Part shown: piece by piece, positions 58,000 to 64,000 of the stretch
How positions within the stretch are numbered: the first letter of the stretch is position 1
How the letters are laid out: every line of letters starts with the position of its first letter
DNA from: Candidatus Gastranaerophilales bacterium
GTDB taxonomy: Bacteria; Cyanobacteriota; Vampirovibrionia; Gastranaerophilales; Gastranaerophilaceae
Direction: 5' to 3'
DNA length: 64,000 nucleotides
Assembly (NCBI GenBank): GCA_944325085.1
Contig: CALUYT010000047.1
Coordinates: 1 to 64,000 of the forward strand
The notes under the pieces: model-generated
Database searches by the model: none
The model's input: the letters and a program-made list of their open reading frames with translations, nothing else
Told to the model about the DNA's origin: nothing
Translations under genes and position numbers: made by a program

Positions 58000-59082
58000 A
58001 TGAAAGATATGTTAGATAAAATATTGCAAATAGAGCAGAAATATAAAGAGTTGGGTGAAACTTTATCAGATCCGGCTGTAATACAAGATTATAATCGTTT
58101 TAGAGATTTATCAAAACAAAGAAAATCAATGGAAGAAACGGTTGAACTATATTATGAGTGGAAAAAGACCACAGAAGCTATAGAAGATGCCAAACAAATG
58201 CTTCATGAAGAAAAAGATGAAGAAATGCGTCAGTTTTTAAAGGCTGAAATCGAAAATAACGAAGCAAAACTTCCTGATTTTGAAGAAAGAATGAAAGTAT
58301 TGTTATTACCACGAGATCCAATGGATGACAAAGATATTATGTTAGAAATTCGTGGTGGCGCAGGTGGCGATGAAGCTAATATTTTCGCCGGAGATTTGAT
58401 GCGTATGTATTTAAGATACGCAGATAAGATGGGTTGGCAAACTCAAATTTTAAGTAAAACAGACTGTGAAGCCGGCGGAGTTTCAGAAGTTATTATCTCA
58501 ATGAAAGGCGATAGCATATATTCAAGATTGAAATATGAATCAGGCGTACACAGAGTACAAAGAGTTCCGGCAACAGAATCTCAAGGTAGGGTTCATACAT
58601 CAACAGCAACTGTAGCTGTAATGCCACAGGTAGATGATGTTGAAGTTAATTTGAATATGAATGATGTTGAAATTACAACAGCAAGATCTGGTGGCGCAGG
58701 TGGTCAAAATGTTAACAAAGTAGAAACTGCAGCCAGAGTATTTCACAAACCTACAGGGATAATGATTTTCTGTACAGAAGAACGTTCACAGTTGCAGAAT
58801 AAAGAGCGTGCTTTAGAAATTCTTAAAGCAAAACTTTATGATATGGAAGTTCAAAAACAAACAAAAGAAATTACAGATTTGAGACGTTCACAAGTTGGTA
58901 CAGGAGATAGAAGTGAACGTATAAGAACATATAATTTCCCTCAAGGTCGTTTAACAGACCACAGATTAAACCATAATTTGAATGTATGGACAGTAATCGA
59001 TGGGGAATTAGATGAACTTATTGATTTGTTGATTGAATATGACCAAAAATTGAAGTTAGAAAAATTAGCACAGGTAAGTTAG
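58000..59082 (+). CDS. prfA: Peptide chain release factor 1
   Basis: RF1 ends translation at UAA/UAG. The 360-residue protein has the anticodon-like [12 protein letters not shown], where E. coli RF1 has PAT at the tripeptide, and [16 protein letters not shown] with GGQ at 234-236. First gene of the prfA-ylxR-infB-rbfA-truB run. It has a leaderless-type promoter. No HemK/PrmC gene follows. Confidence 0.97.
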   Translation: MKDMLDKILQIEQKYKELGETLSDPAVIQDYNRFRDLSKQRKSMEETVELYYEWKKTTEAIEDAKQMLHEEKDEEMRQFLKAEIENNEAKLPDFEERMKVLLLPRDPMDDKDIMLEIRGGAGGDEANIFAGDLMRMYLRYADKMGWQTQILSKTDCEAGGVSEVIISMKGDSIYSRLKYESGVHRVQRVPATESQGRVHTSTATVAVMPQVDDVEVNLNMNDVEITTARSGGAGGQNVNKVETAARVFHKPTGIMIFCTEERSQLQNKERALEILKAKLYDMEVQKQTKEITDLRRSQVGTGDRSERIRTYNFPQGRLTDHRLNHNLNVWTVIDGELDELIDLLIEYDQKLKLEKLAQVS

Positions 59083-59090
59083 AGGTATTG

Positions 59091-59345
59091 ATGACAGAAA
59101 GACGTTGTGTTAGTTGTTGGCAAATAAAAAATAGAGAAGAACTAATTAAAATTACAGCAGATAACACAAGTGGTGATGTCATTATAAATCCGAATTCTGT
59201 AACATTTGGCAGATCAGCATATCTTTGCTATAATAAATCTTGTATAGAATCGGCTTTTAAGAAAAATAAATTAAGCAAACATTTGAAAGCATCTGTACCA
59301 AGCGAATTGAAAGGACAGTTACTAGATGAGTTACGAAACAGTTAG
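59091..59345 (+). CDS. YlxR family RNA-binding protein
   Basis: The 84-residue protein has RRCVSCWQIKNREELIKI and FGRSAYLCYNKSCIESA, as in YlxR/DUF448 proteins, small RNA-binding or RNase-P-related factors next to infB. AGAGGTA ribosome site before the ATG at 59091; the TTG at 59088 is an alternative. The stop overlaps the start of infB. Confidence 0.9.
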   Translation: MTERRCVSCWQIKNREELIKITADNTSGDVIINPNSVTFGRSAYLCYNKSCIESAFKKNKLSKHLKASVPSELKGQLLDELRNS

Positions 59346-61848
59346 AATAAGTGAATTAGCAAAAGAACTAGGGCTTCAAAGTAAAGAAGTTATTGAGAAG
59401 TTCGCACAATTGGGTGTTACTAATAAAACTCACTCAAGTACTGTTACTGTAGATCAGATAGCAAGATTAAAGGATTTTATAGCAAATGGTGGCGTAAAGA
59501 AAACTCAAAAGCCAAAAGCTTTTGTTGTAAAAAAAGCAAAACCGGCTGAACCTGTTGCGCAGGAAGCTAAAGAAGAAGCTCCTAAACAAGTAGAAAAGGC
59601 TTCATCCGCTTCAAAATCTGTAAAAATAGAAAAAGTTGAAAGACCAAAAGTTGAAGTTGTTAAGGCTCCAAGCAGATTGGAAATTGTTCGCAGAGCACCT
59701 AAAAAGCCTGTAACTGAAGCAAGTGAACCTGCAAAGAAACCAGCTTCAAAGCAAGGTCAAAGTGAAGATAAAAAATTTCAATCAAAAGGCGAAAAGTCTC
59801 AAAATTCAAAGTTTGCAAAAACAGATAAAACATCAAATGATAGTAAAGACTTTTCAGGTAAAAAGCCAATTCAACGTCGTATAATACCGCAAGAAATATA
59901 TGATAATAAATCAGGTTCTTCAAAACGTCGTGGTGATAATCATAAGAAAGATAAAGATTTTTCATCTAAAAAAGAAGAACAAGAAAGAATTTCATTAGAA
60001 AAAGCTGCAGCTCAGCATCATAAGAAAAAAGTTCAAAAGGCAGAAGCTGTTGAAGAAGTAAAACAAATTGTTGTTAATCAGGCTATGACAATTTCTGAAT
60101 TGTCAGAAAAAATAAAGAAAACACCGGCTGAAATTGTTAAGTTTTTAATGTTAAACGGTGTAATGGCTACAGTTAATCAACTTATTGATGTTGATGTAAT
60201 TAAAAAAGTGTGTGCCGAATATAATTTGGAAGTTTTAGAAGAAGATTTAGATGCATACATTGAACAAGAATTAGAAAAAGAAGAAAAGGCAAAAGCTTTA
60301 TCTGAAGTTGATAAAAAATTATTAAAAAAACGTGCTCCGGTTATTAGTATTATGGGACACGTTGACCATGGTAAAACAACATTATTAGATAGTATCAGAG
60401 CTTCAAAACATAAAATTGTTGCTACAGAAGTTGGTGGTATTACTCAATCAATAGGTGCTTATACAGTATATGTAGGCGATAACAACGATAGAAAGATTGT
60501 CTTTTTAGATACCCCGGGTCACGAAGCTTTTACAGAAATGAGAGCTCGTGGTGCTAAAGCTACTGATATTGCAATTTTGGTTGTTGCAGCAGATGATGGT
60601 ATAATGCCTCAAACCATTGAAGCTATAAACCATGCTAAAGCTGCTGAAATTCCTATTATTGTTGCGGTTAACAAAATAGATAAGCCTGGTGCAAATCCTG
60701 ATAAAGTTTTACAGCAATTAACAGAACATGGTTTAGTACCTGAAGATTGGGGTGGCGATACTATTACAGTTAGAGTATCTGCATTGCAAGGTACAGGTAT
60801 TGATGAATTATTGGAATATATTTTATTGGTTGCAGATGTACAAGACTTGAAAGCTAATCCGAAAGCAGAGGCTTCTGGTGTTGTTATTGAAGCAAACCTA
60901 GATAAAGGAAAAGGTCCGGTTGCAACTTTATTAGTTCAAAATGGTACATTAAGAGCTGGTAATTGTATCGTTGTTGGTACAGCTTGTGGTAGAGTTCGTG
61001 CATTGTTATCAGATAGTGGTGAACGTATTCAAAAAGCTGAACCTTCTACACCGGTTGAAATTTTAGGTTTATCTGAGGTTCCTCAGGCTGGTGATTATTT
61101 TGAAGTTGTAAAAAATGAAAAAGAAATGAAAGCCATTGTAACAGAAAGAAAAGAAAAAGAACGTGATAAACGTTTAGAAGCTATGTTACCGGCTCATATC
61201 AGAAGAGAATCTGTTGCAGGAGATGATGATATTCCGCAATTGAATTTAATTATTAAAGCTAATACACACGGTTCAGCTGAAGCTGTTGCTCAAGCTATTG
61301 CTCAAGTAGAGTCTAAAGAAATTACAACTAAAATTATACACGTTGGTGTTGGTGACATTTCAGAGGCAGATGTTATGTTGGCTTCAGCTTCAAATGCATT
61401 GATTTTAGGATTTACAGTTAAAGAAGATTCTAACGCATTAGCATCTGCTGAGCGTGAAGGTGTAACAATTAAGAAATATGATATTATTTATCAATTGTTA
61501 GAAGATATCGAAAAAACATTGTTATCATTATTAGAACCTGAAGTAAAAGAAGTTGAACTTGGTAAGGCTGAAGTTAGACAAGTATTTACTATAGGCAAAA
61601 CAAATAAAATTGCAGGTTGTTACGTCTTAGAAGGTAAGATTGTTCGTTCAAAAGATGCTGTATTATATAGAAATGGTGAAGAAATCTTCCGTGGTGCAAT
61701 TGATCAGCTAAAACGCTTCAAAGATGATGTAAAAGAAGTTGCACAAGGTTTTGAATGCGGTATTTCGTTTAGTAAATTTAACGATATTCAAGAAGGCGAT
61801 ATCATCGAAGTTTCAACAAAAGAAGAAGTTGAAAGAAAGAGTCTGTAG
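59326..61848 (+). CDS. infB: Translation initiation factor IF-2
   Basis: IF-2 places initiator tRNA on the 30S. The 840-residue protein has an N-terminal IF2_N module (VRISELAKELGLQSKEVIEK), a long Lys/Glu/Ala/Pro linker (about 60-235), a second IF2_N (MTISELSEKIKKTPAEIVKF), and the GTPase core with GHVDHGKTT (about 344-352), DTPGH and NKIDKPG, followed by domains II-IV. It overlaps ylxR by 20 bases. The linker varies between species. Confidence 0.97.
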   Translation: MSYETVRISELAKELGLQSKEVIEKFAQLGVTNKTHSSTVTVDQIARLKDFIANGGVKKTQKPKAFVVKKAKPAEPVAQEAKEEAPKQVEKASSASKSVKIEKVERPKVEVVKAPSRLEIVRRAPKKPVTEASEPAKKPASKQGQSEDKKFQSKGEKSQNSKFAKTDKTSNDSKDFSGKKPIQRRIIPQEIYDNKSGSSKRRGDNHKKDKDFSSKKEEQERISLEKAAAQHHKKKVQKAEAVEEVKQIVVNQAMTISELSEKIKKTPAEIVKFLMLNGVMATVNQLIDVDVIKKVCAEYNLEVLEEDLDAYIEQELEKEEKAKALSEVDKKLLKKRAPVISIMGHVDHGKTTLLDSIRASKHKIVATEVGGITQSIGAYTVYVGDNNDRKIVFLDTPGHEAFTEMRARGAKATDIAILVVAADDGIMPQTIEAINHAKAAEIPIIVAVNKIDKPGANPDKVLQQLTEHGLVPEDWGGDTITVRVSALQGTGIDELLEYILLVADVQDLKANPKAEASGVVIEANLDKGKGPVATLLVQNGTLRAGNCIVVGTACGRVRALLSDSGERIQKAEPSTPVEILGLSEVPQAGDYFEVVKNEKEMKAIVTERKEKERDKRLEAMLPAHIRRESVAGDDDIPQLNLIIKANTHGSAEAVAQAIAQVESKEITTKIIHVGVGDISEADVMLASASNALILGFTVKEDSNALASAEREGVTIKKYDIIYQLLEDIEKTLLSLLEPEVKEVELGKAEVRQVFTIGKTNKIAGCYVLEGKIVRSKDAVLYRNGEEIFRGAIDQLKRFKDDVKEVAQGFECGISFSKFNDIQEGDIIEVSTKEEVERKSL

Positions 61849-61856
61849 GTAATTTT

Positions 61857-62099
61857 GTGATTAAAAAAATTGACGGTGCAACTAATATAACTAAACAGGT
61901 AAGAACTGTAGGAAATCAAGTACGAAGTAATATTTCTAAGGTTCCAAAAGTAGGACAAGATTTTCCAAAAATACAAAATGAAAATAAGTTGTCTAATACT
62001 ATAGAAGTTATAAAAGATGTTGTATTTGAGATGTTTCCAAAATTAGATCCAGAGTACAAACAAGTATATAAAAATTTTGATAAAAAGGTGCAAATATGA
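61857..62099 (+). CDS. 80-residue protein inserted between infB and rbfA
   Basis: A GTG-started open frame encodes 80 residues: MIKKIDGATNITKQVRTVGN, then QVRSNISKVPKVGQDFPKIQ, ending KNFDKKVQI. It lies nine bases after infB and its stop overlaps the rbfA start (ATGA), so it is translated in the operon. It is basic in the first half. The gene is not part of standard infB-rbfA pairs, so it is lineage-specific; a role in ribosome assembly is a guess from context. Confidence 0.7.
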   Translation: MIKKIDGATNITKQVRTVGNQVRSNISKVPKVGQDFPKIQNENKLSNTIEVIKDVVFEMFPKLDPEYKQVYKNFDKKVQI

Positions 62100-62440
62100 C
62101 ATTAAGAAATGAACGAGTAAGAAAAGAATTGATGCGCGATATTTCTGAAATTTTGAGAAAAGAAATTCGAGGTTTAGAGGGTGTTGTTTCTATAGTAGAT
62201 GTAGAAGTGGCACATGACAATTCTTTTGCTAAAGTAATTTATAGTGTTTTAGGTTCTGCTGAACAAGTTGAAAAATCAAAAGAAGTTATAGAAAAAAATA
62301 CTTCAAAGATAAGATATGAAGTTGGTAAAAGGCTTCGTTTGAGATTGACACCTGAATTAAGATTTATATATTCTAATGGTTTGGAAGAAGGTGCAAGAGT
62401 TACCGAATTAATTAATAAAATTTCTCGAGGAGAAATATAG
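62096..62440 (+). CDS. rbfA: Ribosome-binding factor A
   Basis: RbfA helps mature the 16S 5' end. The 114-residue protein has RVRKELMRDISEILRKEIR, VSIVDVEVAHDNSFAKVIYS and VGKRLRLRLTPELRFIYS. It starts within the stop of the preceding 80-residue gene (ATGA overlap). Confidence 0.96.
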   Translation: MTLRNERVRKELMRDISEILRKEIRGLEGVVSIVDVEVAHDNSFAKVIYSVLGSAEQVEKSKEVIEKNTSKIRYEVGKRLRLRLTPELRFIYSNGLEEGARVTELINKISRGEI

Positions 62441-62455
62441 TCAAGGATAAGTGTT

Positions 62456-63340
62456 ATGTCCTCGGAAAGTAATCAAATGTTTGGATTTTTAAATATATAT
62501 AAACCGGCCGGAATGACTTCACATGATGTCGTTTCCAGATTGAGACGTGTAACTAAAATAAAACAAATTGGACATACCGGTACATTAGATCCTTTTGCTA
62601 CAGGAGTTTTACCTGTTTGTATAGGCAAGGCAACAAGGCTTATTGAATATTTGAAAGAGGATAAAGAATATATTGCAACCGTGCAATTTGGTAAAAATAC
62701 AACAACATATGATATTGAAGGTGATGTTGTTGAAGCTTTTGATAAGAAAATAACAAAAGATGAATTGTTGGATTGTTTGAAACTGTTTGAAGGTGAAATT
62801 TCTCAGATGCCTCCAATATATTCTGCAATAAAAGTCAATGGTAAAAAATTATATGATTATGCAAGAGCTGGAGAAAGTGTAGAGATAAAACCTAGAAAAG
62901 TAAATATCTCAAAATTAGAGTTGATTGATTTTGATGAAAAAACTCAGAGTGCAAAAGTTCTTGTAGCATGCTCAAAAGGAACGTATATAAGGTCTCTTGC
63001 GTATGATTTGGGCAAAAAAATGTCTTGTGGAGGTTTTTTAACAGCTTTAGAACGTACAAAGTCCGGAGGTTTTAATATCTCTAATTCTGTAAAATTAGAA
63101 GATCTTGTTGAAAAATCTGATGTATGTAAAAATCTGATAAATCCTTTAGATATAATGGATTTGCCGTGTTATGAGCTTTCTGAATCAGATAAACAAAAGG
63201 TTTCAAATGGTATGAGTATCCGATGTGATAATCTACACCATTTGGATATTGTTTTTTTGATTTATGGTGGTAAAATACATGCTGTAGGTAAGATAGAGCA
63301 AAATAAAATTTTGGTCAAAAAAGTATTTGAGGTATTATGA
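62456..63340 (+). CDS. truB: tRNA pseudouridine(55) synthase
   Basis: TruB makes pseudouridine 55 in the tRNA T-loop. The 294-residue protein has IYKPAGMTSHDVV, GTLDPFATGVLPVCIGKATR with catalytic Asp45, and YSAIKVNGKKLYDYAR. The C-terminal PUA-like segment is present (VFLIYGGKIHAVGKIEQ). AAGGATAA ribosome site. The stop overlaps the next ATG. Confidence 0.96.
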   Translation: MSSESNQMFGFLNIYKPAGMTSHDVVSRLRRVTKIKQIGHTGTLDPFATGVLPVCIGKATRLIEYLKEDKEYIATVQFGKNTTTYDIEGDVVEAFDKKITKDELLDCLKLFEGEISQMPPIYSAIKVNGKKLYDYARAGESVEIKPRKVNISKLELIDFDEKTQSAKVLVACSKGTYIRSLAYDLGKKMSCGGFLTALERTKSGGFNISNSVKLEDLVEKSDVCKNLINPLDIMDLPCYELSESDKQKVSNGMSIRCDNLHHLDIVFLIYGGKIHAVGKIEQNKILVKKVFEVL

Positions 63341-64000
63341 AGAAGATTATTTTATTATTAGGAATGCTAGTTGCAGTAAATTCTGCTTGTTTTGCTGCTT
63401 GTGATTATTCATGTGTTACTCCATATAACATGAATACAAAAACTAGAACTTTTTTTAGTGCAATTTCAGGTTATAATTCAATAGTTGAAAATAGCGTTGA
63501 AGCAACAATAAAAAAAGAAATTTTAAAATTTGCTTCTGCAGATAATTTATATGTTGATTTAGAATCATATAGCCCTGGAGATTTAAGAAATGGTATTTTT
63601 AAATCAATAGAAATAAAAGCAAACAATGTATTAATAAATGATATTCATTTAACATCTTTAGATTTACGTTCATTGTGCGATTTTAACTATATTAAACAAA
63701 GTGGAAGCGATGTAGTCTTTATGGAAGATTTCCCAATGGAATTTAATATGGTTATGACTCAAGATGTTATAAATAAAACAATGACTCATGCTCGTTACCA
63801 AAATATCATAAAAGAATTAAATAGACTTGCAAATTCTTATGGTGTTGGATTACAAATTGCATCAACAAAAGTTGCAATAAAAGCTAATAAATTTTACTAT
63901 ATTATTGGTTTTAATGTGCCATTTGTAAAAAGAGAGCAAAAAATTGTTTTAGAAACAGATATAAGAGTTAAAAATGGTAAAGTTGCTTTAAATAATACTC
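63337..64000 (+). CDS. Exported DUF2993/LmeA-like protein, 5' part
   Basis: The gene starts with ATG inside the truB stop (ATGA) and runs off the window at 221 codons. It has a signal peptide (MKKIILLLGMLVAVNSACFA) with a lipobox-like Cys near 21, then FKSIEIKANNVLINDIHLTS and FNMVMTQDVINKTM, which resemble DUF2993/LmeA proteins, a family of periplasmic lipid-binding proteins common in cyanobacteria and actinobacteria. It may be coupled to truB expression. The C-terminus is missing. Confidence 0.65.
   Translation, partial: MKKIILLLGMLVAVNSACFAACDYSCVTPYNMNTKTRTFFSAISGYNSIVENSVEATIKKEILKFASADNLYVDLESYSPGDLRNGIFKSIEIKANNVLINDIHLTSLDLRSLCDFNYIKQSGSDVVFMEDFPMEFNMVMTQDVINKTMTHARYQNIIKELNRLANSYGVGLQIASTKVAIKANKFYYIIGFNVPFVKREQKIVLETDIRVKNGKVALNNT

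Noticed and set aside
1-64000. CRISPR array, tRNA genes, insertion sequences or prophage
   Set aside because: I scanned for direct repeats with spacers, T-loop-like segments and transposase-type proteins and found none.
1-64000. Reassigned TGA codon
   Set aside because: TGA is used as a stop at the ends of several genes such as truB and rsgA, so the standard code holds.

Overview
This window is AT-rich (roughly 30% GC by eye), uses the standard code with TGA as a stop, is densely packed, and carries no tRNA, rRNA, insertion sequence, phage block or CRISPR array that I could see. The mix of genes points to a diderm bacterium on the cyanobacterial side of the tree, most likely a gut Gastranaerophilales/Melainabacteria-type (Vampirovibrionia) genome. 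The reasons are a secretin with a type IV pilus/type II secretion motor, an MlaE/MlaF lipid transporter, a three-repeat SLH protein with a strong promoter, a DUF212 protein, a DUF2993-like protein, and several scattered single-gene minor pilins whose N-termini read G/A-FTLxEvLI. The lineage call is inference from memory of such genomes, not a search result.

Layout. 0-5.3 kb: end of rpmI, rplT, a minor pilin, a small membrane protein, a MATE exporter, a 44-residue membrane peptide, and U32 hydroxylation protein with YqeG. 5.5-11.8 kb: a pilus/secretion operon (PilP-like, secretin, GspE/PilB ATPase, GspF/PilC). 11.8-21.3 kb: SDR, large TPR protein, CobO, MlaE/MlaF, aminotransferase, minor pilin, CysK, NadD, YqeK. 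21.3-29.3 kb: a 714-residue protein that looks like a HerA-type ATPase with an eroded P-loop, then def-fmt-aroH, a TPR lipoprotein-like protein, QueE, a DnaJ with half a zinc finger, and a divergent PurD-like ATP-grasp protein. 29.3-33.5 kb: two minor pilins, the NifU-like/GGGtGRT pair, and a JAMM-like protein. 33.6-38.8 kb: possible small RNA, rnhB, rbgA-rplS, two unreported-size small proteins, pyk. 38.8-47.6 kb: lineage-specific surface/accessory block (SLH protein, Cys-rich secreted peptide, udk-like kinase, two glycine-zipper paralogues, a long coiled-coil-ended protein, an AMMECR1-like/toroid fusion). 47.7-55.6 kb: diguanylate cyclase, TIGR02757, rsgA, ispA, DUF212, a two-component system, tadA, a DUF2628-like protein. 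55.6-64 kb: DciA-like, NrnA, YihY, prfA, and the ylxR-infB-small gene-rbfA-truB operon, ending in a partial DUF2993-like gene.

The most useful non-gene observation is a repeated start architecture: at nine genes the -10 hexamer ends exactly six bases before the ATG (a tenth has seven), with no Shine-Dalgarno sequence, which predicts leaderless mRNAs. This corrects several start codons. The best candidates for new biology are the NifU-like/GGGtGRT pair, the eroded HerA-like protein with a Tudor/KOW-like tail, the AMMECR1-like/alpha-alpha-toroid fusion, the JAMM-like protein, the shared C-terminal signature of the four minor pilins, and the duplicated glycine-zipper proteins.
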